Source of the DNA: Trichomonas tenax
Taxonomy: Eukaryota > Parabasalia > Trichomonadida > Trichomonadidae
NCBI GenBank assembly: GCA_023091735.1
Contig: JALKBU010000351.1
Span: 1-46,330 of the forward strand
Direction: 5' to 3'
DNA length: 46,330 nucleotides
Positions 38,301-46,330 of this stretch are shown here, piece by piece. Position numbers and translations under genes: made by a program. The first letter of the stretch is position 1. Every line of letters starts with the position of its first letter. The notes beneath the pieces were generated by a model. That model did not search any database. It worked only from the letters and a program-made list of their open reading frames with translations, and was not told the origin of the DNA.

Positions 38301-38695
38301 CAAGAGCTGCATCACTCTTAGCTCTTACTGGCCTTAAGACACACTTCTTCGGCCAGTGCAGCAGAGCCATGACAACTCTCGAGCATTCAGACGAAATCTC
38401 ACAAGGCCAGCGTGAGAAATTCGAAGACCTCGCTATTGATATCTTCTCAAATAGTCCACCTTCGGACAAGGGCGACTTGGGAGTCGTTCAGTGCCCGAAG
38501 TGCTCATGTGTTGTTTCAAATCTCCAGTCACAGTGCCCAGAATGCGGCGAGCGCATGAAGATCTGCACATACACCGCAAAACTCATTGACGGATCGAACT
38601 ATTGGGAATGCAAGTTCTGCAAGCACTACGTAATGATCGATATGGTCGATGAACTCTCTGTTTGCCCATTATGCCACCACAATGTCACTCAGTGA
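35366..38695 (+). CDS. IFT121: IFT121 / WDR35, IFT-A subunit
   Basis: An 1109-aa protein against about 1180 for human WDR35. N-terminal YLSKK-like start (VFLSKKMKSSNQNPMLKMSWNK) leads to two WD40 beta-propellers (about 1-330 and 335-600; SWNKANGLIAGGYSDGMVSIFNV, LAWSDNGRQIGTGDSSGKIAFY). A long TPR-like helical region (about 600-1020) with DRLDLAVEMRRAIGDFHHV and AIDACARMNHWKPALRLA repeats follows. The C-terminus is a zinc-ribbon pair (CPKCSC...CPECGE...CKFC...CPLCHH). IFT121 is a core IFT-A subunit for retrograde transport and membrane-protein entry in flagella. It is complete and unbroken. The C-terminal zinc-binding cysteines and the start motif distinguish it from IFT122. Confidence 0.93.
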   Translation: MSSFRVFLSKKMKSSNQNPMLKMSWNKANGLIAGGYSDGMVSIFNVTPARDSPGSVQVDTVEVLNQHQKRITTLAWSDNGRQIGTGDSSGKIAFYTKKEKGWKNTVINSSVNASVNCIVWTKNNKLAAIAYQDCTLACVGLDGNLNWSNSMRQVLEFLEWSPNSKIILGGTAYGEVLIIDSRGVETNTVPLPCLSNTKSEPKLVALEWHKRAEYGLLIAFQGGNIQLMRNESDSQPFAISMDLEISAATWFKSGSSFVIAGTKPNGKPVAIFFTSHGDNIRELELQGKEIHAISLDPTDTSLAIASDHHFCLAQIVPSIIWGYTNNVLCYCYSKSNDDIFTAILFNRKSEEKRIQTFRDLVTLSGHSGFFTFTTKAGADESIITVTNTIGVVITTAHVNIVPFHSTSYGQTVALISQNKVCVWRFQEDENPQVIDFNEVVNTAHLTAKNLYISAGSQIVVLDMPSLAEVTRYTINFACETIDVSCDGSILSLNDAYGTVQFFSTEDKRIVGPACKEVWASAWSTDSPEQFAALERQKLVVFNDLESEDPVSCLSHIADFSDLEILTIDLIWLLKDPMNPSSRYFRTHQTKQLRQLHQMLSARPETSVEDIFAFAKKENKTKIWDAFAETAMLEMNFSLTERCYLETTNYRGLQFIKRIRTVKDPNIQKAQVYSYLGRFDEAESIYLSMDRLDLAVEMRRAIGDFHHVIKIMGNGIGDDETTAAAYTAVGDELCEGAHWSEATIAYSQARNDEKLMKARFLARDYEGLERLMMSLPASSPLLHKIGEMFVSIGAIDDAVTAFTSAGDITAAIDACARMNHWKPALRLASKGRNEEIRARMVKYAQNLIDNGQRASAVDFYVRAGLNVEAARLLLKEGDTILAQGEDFISAKMCYIFAGIQLENHRKGAFDGSATAEERLDGLMKEDEVTTSGLHRDVWRKAEGVHYLLLANRFFQQRRMKEALIAACRVFDDYSDVVGETRAASLLALTGLKTHFFGQCSRAMTTLEHSDEISQGQREKFEDLAIDIFSNSPPSDKGDLGVVQCPKCSCVVSNLQSQCPECGERMKICTYTAKLIDGSNYWECKFCKHYVMIDMVDELSVCPLCHHNVTQ

Positions 38696-39175
38696 CATAT
38701 AAATTATCGCTGTAAATCTTTATTTTTGATAACTTTTAATTTTATTATGAAATCAAAAGATGAATAAATTTGATAATAATTTCATATCATGATGGATAAG
38801 TAATGTTTCCTGATTGATTACAATTTGGCAATCGAATTGATAAATCATTTTAACTTCAATATCCTTGAATGCAAACTCATCTTCTCTCTGAAAATATTAA
38901 TCTCGTATTTTTTGCCAATTAAATCGAATTCATAAATTGAAATGGAATTTTACATCAGCCTTTTATCTTCTAGTTATTGACGTTAAATTCTCTGATGCTA
39001 TTAAATTTTTTTCTTCAAGTAAAGATAACAGTTCTTAATGATATTGAAATCTTGCAAAAACAATTATTGCAACTTTGTTAAATATTAATTCTAAAAATCA
39101 ATGAAATGATACTATGGAAATCAAATATAAGGTTGACTCATATCAGTGCATTAAAAGATTCAATTTGATTTCAAT
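38696..39175. other. Gene-free spacer, convergent
   Basis: Between IFT121 (+) and the ankyrin gene (-). A+T-rich; only 3' ends expected here. Nothing else supported. Confidence 0.4.
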
Positions 39176-40231
39176 TTATTCTTTAGCACCATGCTCTTTT
39201 AATAAGTTTCGAACTCTTTCGGAGTATGCAACAGAAAGTGCAGTTGACCCATCATCTGCTTTCATGTTAACATTGATGCCTTTCTTCGAGAGAAGGTATT
39301 CACAAATATCATAAAAATCATTGAAACTTGCAACGTTTAAAATTGAACGATTGTGGTATGATGGTGAATTTACGTTTGCTCCTGGAAGTTCACAAAAATA
39401 TTTTACTGCTTCAAGATTGCCTTTTCTGGTAAAAAGCCATAATGCATTTACTTTGCCAAAATAATTATATGATGGATTTACACCAAACTCCACAAGAAGC
39501 TTTATTAGCTTGAAATTATTTTCCTTAGCACCATACGTTACAATATTTTGTCGAAAATTTGTTTGATGATCTAATTTACGTGCAGATACTTCGTGATAAT
39601 TAGAATCTATTGCAAGCTTTGCAGAAACATAGTCGTCTTGGTCAGCGATCTTCTCAAAAATAGAATAAATTTGATCAAAGTTCTCTTCAGTTTTTAGAAG
39701 CTTAGACATTTTATCGTAATTCCTAGTAACAATGAATTGTTCGACACGTTTTGAAATTTTGTCAACATAAATGCTTTGTGAATTCATTATACTTTTTATG
39801 TCATTTATTTTAGAATTTTGTGAATTTTTCATTGACTGCATATCATCCTTCATTTGATCAATTGAAACTTTGAATGAATTGAACTGGCTGATGATATATT
39901 CATTTTGAGAATTACGGAAAACAATGTTAACAGAATCACGAATATTTGAAAAGAGTTGAACTTTCAAAACATAAAATAAAGTGTTTAAATTATTCAAAAT
40001 ATCAGTGAGATCGTGCTTATATTCGACATTGGCATGAGAAAGAATCTTCAGGATTGATTTTTTTTTGTGTTTCATTGATAAATTAGAAAATAGAATATCA
40101 AATTGCTTTGGTTGAAGAATTGCAAAATCCAGAATGCTACAAATCTCATCTGCATTTCTGCAATTTAAGAAATTGCTGTTGTTGACGTACCTATCCATAT
40201 CCTTCGCTATTGTTTCCCAGTCAGGAATCAT
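39176..40231 (-). CDS. Ankyrin-repeat protein
   Basis: A 351-aa protein. N-terminal about 200 residues are helical, in the style of the trichomonad ankyrin family's conserved leader (IPDWETIAKDMDRYVNNSNFLNC, EICSILDFAILQPKQFDILF), with a coiled-coil section (DDMQSMKNSQNSKINDIKSIM). Residues about 225-351 have four ankyrin units: TYGAKENNFKLIKLLVEFGV, ALWLFTRKGNLEAVKYFCE, LNVASFNDFYDICEYLLSKKGINVN and TALSVAYSERVRNLLKEHGA. Trichomonas encodes hundreds of such proteins; targets are unknown. An initiator TCATT gives a 9-nt leader, supporting the start. Confidence 0.85.
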   Translation of the reverse strand: MIPDWETIAKDMDRYVNNSNFLNCRNADEICSILDFAILQPKQFDILFSNLSMKHKKKSILKILSHANVEYKHDLTDILNNLNTLFYVLKVQLFSNIRDSVNIVFRNSQNEYIISQFNSFKVSIDQMKDDMQSMKNSQNSKINDIKSIMNSQSIYVDKISKRVEQFIVTRNYDKMSKLLKTEENFDQIYSIFEKIADQDDYVSAKLAIDSNYHEVSARKLDHQTNFRQNIVTYGAKENNFKLIKLLVEFGVNPSYNYFGKVNALWLFTRKGNLEAVKYFCELPGANVNSPSYHNRSILNVASFNDFYDICEYLLSKKGINVNMKADDGSTALSVAYSERVRNLLKEHGAKE

Positions 40232-40577
40232 TTAAATAATGAATAAATTTTCCACTTTTGGTAGTCAAAAAAGGTAAAATCTAAACAGACTATTTTACCA
40301 TGAACACAGTTATCTTGAAATTGAGAATCTAACACTGTGTATGGATGGAAATAATATATTGCTTATTACCAAAATATATTCGTTCCCTTAATTTGCATGT
40401 CAATTGGCATTCAATTTAAAAAGGGGGTGATACCAAGATAACTCAGAGAATATTTTGTGTGTTCAGTAAGTAAATGGATCATGCAGCAGCTTTACAACCG
40501 CGAGTATTGATTCATTAACATTGGTCATCCCAAGTATTAACATTCGATTCCAATATGTTATGCAAAAAATGTTCCTT
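40232..40577. other. Gene-free spacer with the ankyrin gene promoter
   Basis: The minus-strand initiator (TCATT, +1 at 40240) is at the left end. The rest is A+T-rich with no gene. Confidence 0.4.
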
Positions 40578-40956
40578 TAAAAATTATGGTCTCCAATTTA
40601 AATATTTCAAATATCAAACCGAATAATGTCAGATGTTTTAAACAACAATTGAATTGTAACTACAACATAGAGACATATATTACTATAGGCTTGAAATCAT
40701 TTTATAAAAATTAAGGCCTCTGAATTAATTTGCACAAATAAAACTGAATACTGTCAAAATCTTAAAAATAACTCTGGATTATTAACTGCAATATAGAAAA
40801 GTATATTTTTATAAGTTAAAAATCATTTTATAAAAATTAAGGCCTCCAAATGAAATCACAAAAATAAAACCGAATATTGTCAGGATTTTAAAAATAATAA
40901 ATAAACAACAACTGTAGTATAAAGGAGCATCGATATCTATATTTATTTTTTCAAGT
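40578..40956 (+). repeat. Three degenerate 126-bp tandem repeats upstream of UPF1
   Basis: Units start at 40578, 40704 and 40831 (126- and 127-bp steps), each beginning TAAAAATTA and GG(T/C)CTC-like. Each then carries a variant of AAACCGAATA(A/T)TGTCAG and a block ending near AACTRYARYATA. The second and third are closest (both TAAAAATTAAGGCCTC). The array ends about 40 bp before the UPF1 start. Confidence 0.75.
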
Positions 40957-40998
40957 CTTATGTAGCGAAATTCCTATCGTCACGGTTTCACCTGCAAA
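40957..40998 (+). promoter_or_regulatory. UPF1 start region with initiator-like TCACC
   Basis: TCACC at 40988-40992 is one base off the TCAYW initiator. If used, +1 at 40990 gives a 9-nt leader. Confidence 0.35.
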
Positions 40999-43653
40999 AT
41001 GACTGACAAGAATCAGCGTCAGGATCTCGCGTGGTCAGCGAACAAAAGCGCGGAACACGGCTCAGTCGGCTACGTCCCGAAGGAGGAGCCCATTTACAAC
41101 GAAGATTCTAACGAAGAGCTCGTTATCGACCGCCCATGCTGCGCCTACTGCCTCTGCGACATCCAGGAGTGCCTCGTCAAGGACAAAGCGACAGGCAGAT
41201 GGTTCTGCAACGGACGTGGAAAGGCAATGCATTCACACATTATTCATCACTTAGTCAAATCTCGTCACATGGAAATCGAACTTCCACTGCAAAACCAATA
41301 CTCGCAAATCCCGATGTCGTGCTATCTCTGCCACTCAACAAATATCTTCCGTTTAAGCTTCGTTCAATCTGAAAAGACAGGAAAATACTTTGTTCTCTGC
41401 CGTGAGTGCTGCAATGACCCTCAGCTCCACCTCTACTCGCTCGATATCACGCACAGACAGCAGATCGTCCAGCAGACGGGAATTATCGAATGGCTCGTAC
41501 GACCACCGTCAGGAGCGGAGTCTAAGGAAGGTTTCAGGTTCTTCGAAATTTCACCCACAGACATGGACCTCTTGGAAGAGACTTGGCCAACAAATCCAAA
41601 AGCGACCATCCTCGATTTGCCTCAAATTCGCTTAAGCAACAAGATTATGAAGACCAAACCACGCTACAACGATATTAAGGACTACGGCTCAACGTACAAC
41701 CAACTCGTTAAACTTGAAATGGACTATGATAAGCAAGTTACTGAATCAATGATCTACAGAAACGTTAAGATCAACTGGAAGAAGCAGGGATTCAACAGAT
41801 TCACTGGCTCGTTCAGTTTCCCAATTTCGGAAACTTCAAGGCCAATTAACATCGGTGATACATTCCTCGTCAAGTGCGGTCAATACGAAGCAAAGGGTTC
41901 GTTAGAGCGCATCCTTGGCGTTGGAGAAATCGAACTTCTGTTCATTCGTCAGCCAACACCACCAGAAGACTCAATCTTCACTGTTCAGCTCGTCTGGCTC
42001 GATACATCATACACACGTATGCTCATGGCCGTCTCCAAGATGCCAGCTTCACCAGAGACATCAACAGCTAATGTCATCAAGGATATTTTGATGGGCAAAG
42101 TTCCAGGCCAAATCAAGATGCTCCAAGGCGAACCAAACAAGAGCCCAGTCGTTAAAGGCATTCCAACACTCAACACATCCCAGGTTAACGCTATTGCTTA
42201 TGCATTGAACTCTCCATTCTCAATGATCCAGGGTCCACCAGGCACAGGCAAGACAACAACAATCGCTGCTCTCGTCACAAGATATCTTCAACTCAAGCGC
42301 GGCCCAATTCTTGTTTGCGCGCCATCAAACGCTGCCGTCGAACGTGTCACTGAAGCAATTGCTGCAACACACGCTTCCGTTTGCCGGGTTATTTCCACAT
42401 CAAGGACAGACATTGAAGTTATCGAAGACAAGTTTGCTCTCCACAACATGATTTATCACCTCGATTGCAAGGAATCCAGACAGCTCAACGATATGCTCGT
42501 TGCCAGATCAACAAGAGATTTCAATGAGCAGGAAGAAAAGGCATTCAAGGACTTACGCCGCTTACTCGAGAATCGCGTTATCGATGCCGCAGATGTCATC
42601 ACATGCACTTGCATCACATCAGCCGATCCACGTATCCTCACAAAGGTCTTCCCAACAGTCATCATCGATGAAGCTACACAAGCTGTTGAGCCAGAAATCC
42701 TCATCCCAATCATGCATAGCTCCAAGCAAGTCTGCCTCGTCGGTGACCACATGCAGCTCGGCCCAGTCGTCACAAACCCGAAGTGCGTTGAAGCCGGCCT
42801 TCAGCACTCTGTTGTCCAGCGTCTCGTTCAACTCGGCCTTCGTCCACAGCGTCTTCTTACACAGTACAGAATGCACCCAATTCTCTCCGAGTTCCCGTCC
42901 AACACCTTCTACGATGGCCAGCTCATGAACGGTATTCCAGCCGAGAAGCGCACACCAGCGCATCCAATCTTCACATGGCCACGCCCGAACGTTCCTCTCT
43001 GCTTCTACAACAACGTTTCCAACGAAGAAGAAATTTCCAACTCAGGTACTTCTTACATCAACGCATTCGAAGCAACAATCGTTTCGCAGATTGTCACACA
43101 GATGTGCAACGCTGGTGTCGATCCAAACCGCATTGGTATCATTTCTCCATATTCCGGTCAGAAGTTCTATCTTCAGAACTTCCTAGCTTCGATGGCCACA
43201 CTTCCAGCTGCCTTCTATCAGAAGCTCACAATCGCTTCAGTCGACTCTTTCCAGGGTGGTGAGAAGGACTACATCATCATGAGCTGTGTCCGCTGCAACA
43301 CTCATGGCTCAATCGGTTTCTTGAAGGACTTCAGGCGTCTCAATGTCGCTCTCACTCGCGCTCGTTTCGGCCTCATCATCATCGGTTGCGCTCGTGTACT
43401 TTCACGCTCAATCCTTTGGTACAATCTTCTCAGACACTGCCAAGAGCAGCACCTTCTTGTCGAAGGCCCAATCACCGAGTTGAGAGAGTCGCCATGCGTC
43501 CTCCAGAAGCCAAACATCAAGCTTTCAGCTGCCATGCCAGGAATCCCAACATCAGACTTCGGAAATGGAATGGTTCCAACAACTCTTGAGACAGACTTCG
43601 CTCATGATGCTGATGATATCGATAACGACCAGTATTTCAATGTTGTCACATAA
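40999..43653 (+). CDS. UPF1: UPF1 RNA helicase, nonsense-mediated decay
   Basis: An 884-aa protein. N-terminal Cys/His-rich domain (about 45-185: CCAYCLCDIQEC, HSHIIHHLVKSRH, CYLCHSTNIF, CRECC) binds UPF2 in other eukaryotes. Then the 1B insert and the superfamily-1 helicase core: motif I GPPGTGKT (412-419), motif II DEATQ (557-561), motif III GDHMQLGP, motif IV QYRMHP, motif V SVDSFQGGEKDYIIMSCVR, motif VI NVALTRARFGL. UPF1 is the ATP-driven helicase of nonsense-mediated decay. All catalytic motifs are intact. The short C-terminus has only a modest SQ-like content, unlike animal UPF1. NMD in an organism with few introns would work without exon-junction marks. Confidence 0.98.
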   Translation: MTDKNQRQDLAWSANKSAEHGSVGYVPKEEPIYNEDSNEELVIDRPCCAYCLCDIQECLVKDKATGRWFCNGRGKAMHSHIIHHLVKSRHMEIELPLQNQYSQIPMSCYLCHSTNIFRLSFVQSEKTGKYFVLCRECCNDPQLHLYSLDITHRQQIVQQTGIIEWLVRPPSGAESKEGFRFFEISPTDMDLLEETWPTNPKATILDLPQIRLSNKIMKTKPRYNDIKDYGSTYNQLVKLEMDYDKQVTESMIYRNVKINWKKQGFNRFTGSFSFPISETSRPINIGDTFLVKCGQYEAKGSLERILGVGEIELLFIRQPTPPEDSIFTVQLVWLDTSYTRMLMAVSKMPASPETSTANVIKDILMGKVPGQIKMLQGEPNKSPVVKGIPTLNTSQVNAIAYALNSPFSMIQGPPGTGKTTTIAALVTRYLQLKRGPILVCAPSNAAVERVTEAIAATHASVCRVISTSRTDIEVIEDKFALHNMIYHLDCKESRQLNDMLVARSTRDFNEQEEKAFKDLRRLLENRVIDAADVITCTCITSADPRILTKVFPTVIIDEATQAVEPEILIPIMHSSKQVCLVGDHMQLGPVVTNPKCVEAGLQHSVVQRLVQLGLRPQRLLTQYRMHPILSEFPSNTFYDGQLMNGIPAEKRTPAHPIFTWPRPNVPLCFYNNVSNEEEISNSGTSYINAFEATIVSQIVTQMCNAGVDPNRIGIISPYSGQKFYLQNFLASMATLPAAFYQKLTIASVDSFQGGEKDYIIMSCVRCNTHGSIGFLKDFRRLNVALTRARFGLIIIGCARVLSRSILWYNLLRHCQEQHLLVEGPITELRESPCVLQKPNIKLSAAMPGIPTSDFGNGMVPTTLETDFAHDADDIDNDQYFNVVT

Positions 43654-44002
43654 TTTCTTTATTCTACGAATCTTAATTCTTTGCTCAGCAGAATTTAATT
43701 TAAGCGCATTATTTTCTAATTGGAAGAAGAAAAGCATCGGAATTTTAGACGTATTTGAAGTTTTTCCTTGCTCTTGAATTGCTAATCATCTCTAAAGAAA
43801 TCCGGAATCGAGGAAAAAGTATCAATTGTCTGATTAAGTTTTTTGATGTTTTTTATTATTCTGATTCATTCTAAAATTTTAATTTCTCGTTTCTATTCTC
43901 ATTTTTGAGGGTGAATTTTACCTTTTTATTTCAAATTATTTTCAATAATTTTTTAGAATGCAACAATGGGAATAATTCTGAATGAATCAATAACAATTTT
44001 TG
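43654..44002. other. Gene-free spacer
   Basis: A+T-rich; holds the UPF1 3' end. Nothing else supported. Confidence 0.4.
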
Positions 44003-45012
44003 ATGTATTCTGCTCTATATAATAATTCATGTCGTTATGATGGATGTCAACCCATTGCTCAATATTTACCAATTGGTACATATAAATTTGAGTTGTGGGG
44101 CACTTCTGGAGCCAGTGTACATCCGTCGATTGGCGGAAGAGGTGCATATGTGTCTGGATATATAAATCTTCCCCCATCTACAACATTTTATTTATACATC
44201 GGCCATGAAGGAATGACAAATTCCAGACTATCTCCTTTCAATGGCGGAGGTGCTCCAAGCAGCCAAAGCATTGGAAGCGGAGGCGGTTGCACCGATATTC
44301 GATTGATAGAAGGAAATTCATTCGAATCATTAAAATCTCGCATCATTGTTGCAGGCTCAGGAGGCTCTTCTAATCCATACCAATTATCACCGGCAGATGG
44401 ATGACATGCAGGAGTATTTGCAGCGCTTTTTTCTGTAGTGAATGGACACGCATATCAATATGCCAATACAATTACAGTTGCAGAAGGAGGCCAAAAGAAT
44501 CGAGGCGAGAAAAGCGCAACAGGACATCAGGCAAATGGAGAATTTATTAAAGGAGGAACAGCAAAATTTGGCCATGAATGTGATGGAGATCCAAAGTTAT
44601 CATTATCTCAAGGAGGCGGCTGTGGTTATTTTGGAGATAGAGCAGGGGCAGATGGAATAGATTATGTTTCTTCAGGAGCAGGAGGTTCATCATATATTTC
44701 AGGAATCAGTGGATTTCTTGCAATTGATCCTTCTTCCAAATCTGATTCTGATTATCGTATGAAAGGTAATTCAATTCATAGAGCGGATTCATTTTCTATA
44801 GTGCAGAAATGAAATCAGGAAGTCAATATATTTCTACTCCATTCGGAAATAAAGTGAGAGGACATCAAGGAAAAGGATTTATTCGAATCTCCTCAGATAT
44901 CAATTTGCTAAAATATATCTCTCACCATGCATCTATATCCATTAATAAAAAGCATCCAACTGAAGCTTTTGATAATTCTCACTTCTTATCTAGAATTTCA
45001 AACGATTGTTAA
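44003..45012 (+). pseudogene. Broken glycine-rich (ALK/LTK-type) protein gene
   Basis: One gene broken by a TGA (44402-44404) that stays in frame with the following 123 codons, then by a one-base shift near 44785-44795, after which the frame resumes to a TAA at 45012. It shows a GTYKFELWGTSGA start, GGRGAYVSGYINLPPSTTFYLYIG, clustered GSGGG and GAGGSSY blocks, and a closing GHQGKGFIRIS, the glycine-rich domain also found beside ALK/LTK kinases and expanded in Trichomonas. The initial ATG lies just after an A+T-rich spacer; a 5' truncation is possible. The TGA sits where a Trp or Arg codon is plausible. No transmembrane helix remains. The two breaks in 1 kb mark a decayed family member. Confidence 0.75.
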
Positions 45013-46330
45013 AACATGCATATAATTGAAAACAAGAATTGAACATTAATGTTAAATGAAAATAAGATTTTAATCTCTTCTCAAGCTTATCACTAAAAAT
45101 TTTTCCAAAAAAATGGGCTCTGGAGAAGAAAAGTGAGTGTTATCTCAGAGAAATTTTTCAGCATATTTGAGTCATTCTAACGAATAATATAAATAGGATC
45201 CACTAACTATGGAGAAATGATATTCAATTAATAGCATGATAAATGAACTAATAATAAATTTCAATATATAATTGCAATCAATCTCCTGGGAAAACTTGGT
45301 TATCTGAGTCATCTGTGAGACGACCGGTTTCTGCCGACTCTCGAGCGGGTGATTGCCTCGCCTTGCTATTTGACCAAGGCTTCATATCGTTTAATTAATC
45401 TATCTAAACACATCATTAGGATCTTGATTCAGATTCAATTTGCTTCAATACAATTGATATAAGCTTTCTACAATTTCAAACATACTAACATCATACTGTA
45501 GATTCCACCCCAACCCTGGACTATATTTCAAATTTTAATATTCCCATCAATTTTATTCAACACTTCAAATTCACCTCATATTCATGCTGATGTTTCTTAT
45601 GGTCGTTCTCTATCGATATACACAAAATAAAGTCTTCCACTATAGTTATATTGTATAGATTCTAAAATTTACCTATTATTTTTAGTCCAGATGTAGGAAA
45701 AGTGGGGTATCTCATTTCTGATATCGTATCAAATCTCTCATCTACACATACATACACTTAAAGACAAGCTCTATAGAATGTTCTAACACACTCAATATCC
45801 ATATTATTGACAAATTGCATATTCAATTTCCTTCTAAGTTAACTATTATTCACTAACACTCTTATGATATCATCGCAGGGACAAGTTGGAGCGTTTACAT
45901 ATATATAATATAAAAATACCGAATTATCTCATATTCCATTTTTATATACAACCAACAATCTTCTAGCTCTCCGTGAATATCATGCCATAGATGAGTACTG
46001 ATCAATGGCACAGAGAAAGCTATCTCACGCTTAACAAAAAGGCCATCATTGAAAAAGTGAGAGACACTTTTCTGAAGACGGTGAAAAAGTGAGAGTGTAT
46101 TTAACCTAGACTCCAAGATTGGCAGTTCATTGGCCTATAGGAAAGTTTATTTCGGATGTGTTCAAATAGCAGACATGAATGTTTATCAAAAACCTGGGAA
46201 AATTTTTCCTTCTGCGGTGTAGTCCCGCGACCTTCATAACTTTTTATCTGATCAATATTTTTTTTTTGATTTGAAAGTACTTTCATGTACATATTGATAG
46301 TTGTCTATCCATTGGTATAAGTGGCACAGT
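45013..46330. other. Gene-free 1.3-kb end region
   Basis: No supported ORF; the two minus-strand frames near 45895-46292 have no family match. Two G+C-richer islands stand out (about 45311-45382 and 46199-46243), each with short inverted pairs such as CCTTG/CAAGG at 45361-45379 and GCGG/CCGC near 46217-46233. They could be structured RNA but do not match any class I know. Confidence 0.4.

Noticed and set aside
46199..46243. tRNA or snRNA on the right edge
   Set aside because: The GTGTAGTCCCGCGACC stretch looks tRNA-like but there is no acceptor stem, T arm or anticodon arm in the right order, and no snRNA motif I know.

Overview
The window looks like nuclear DNA of a parabasalid (trichomonad) protist. 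Intergenic DNA is very A+T-rich, and none of the recognisable genes needs an intron. Several ATGs sit 9-11 nt after a TCAYW-type initiator, as in Trichomonas. Many stop codons overlap TAAA, the trichomonad-style poly(A) signal. The gene content also fits: surface proteins with Pmp-like GGAI repeats and an NPLW tail motif, an ankyrin protein with the trichomonad-type N-terminal region, and IFT and axonemal genes. Trichomonas or Tritrichomonas is my inference; I cannot place it to species.

Layout. 0-1.5 kb: a decayed tyrosine-recombinase transposon with imperfect inverted termini. 1.8-5.2 kb: an MLF-family protein, TMCO1 and a stalked surface protein, all on +. 5.4-12.5 kb: a minus-strand block with a Rab GTPase, tRNA-Gly(GCC), an unknown 274-aa protein, a RalGAP-beta/tuberin-like protein and a nicotinamide-riboside-kinase-like protein. 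12.5-19 kb: largely gene-poor DNA with RPB8 (16.3 kb) as an island; it holds a foldback repeat pair, a perfect hairpin and a tandem duplication. 19.0-19.9 kb: a deleted Tc1/mariner element with TIRs, TA target sites and the C-terminal third of a transposase. 20.1-28.2 kb, +: a Pmp-like surface protein, CEP19-like, ribosomal protein eS7 and SPAG17/PF6-like. 28.3-34.6 kb, minus: a HEAT/ARM protein, a divergent Sec23/Sec24-type protein and two orphan proteins. 35.4-45 kb: IFT121/WDR35 (+), an ankyrin protein (-), UPF1 (+) and a broken glycine-rich protein gene (+). The last 1.3 kb has no gene I can support.

How the genes relate. This is a mixed housekeeping neighbourhood, not an operon. Three genes serve the flagellum (CEP19-like, SPAG17-like, IFT121), three serve membrane traffic or small-GTPase control (Rab, RalGAP-like, Sec23/24-like), and four serve gene expression (RPB8, eS7, UPF1, tRNA-Gly).

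The most interesting non-coding signal is an 11-bp motif, TGACRYGTAAA. I found twelve exact copies in either orientation, all in intergenic DNA. It clusters upstream of several genes, with near-regular spacing (about 30 bp over five copies upstream of the Rab gene; exactly 19 bp over three copies upstream of the 200-aa orphan gene). The second is the tyrosine-recombinase element, which keeps its whole catalytic set but carries two in-frame TAA codons between inverted termini of about 100 bp.
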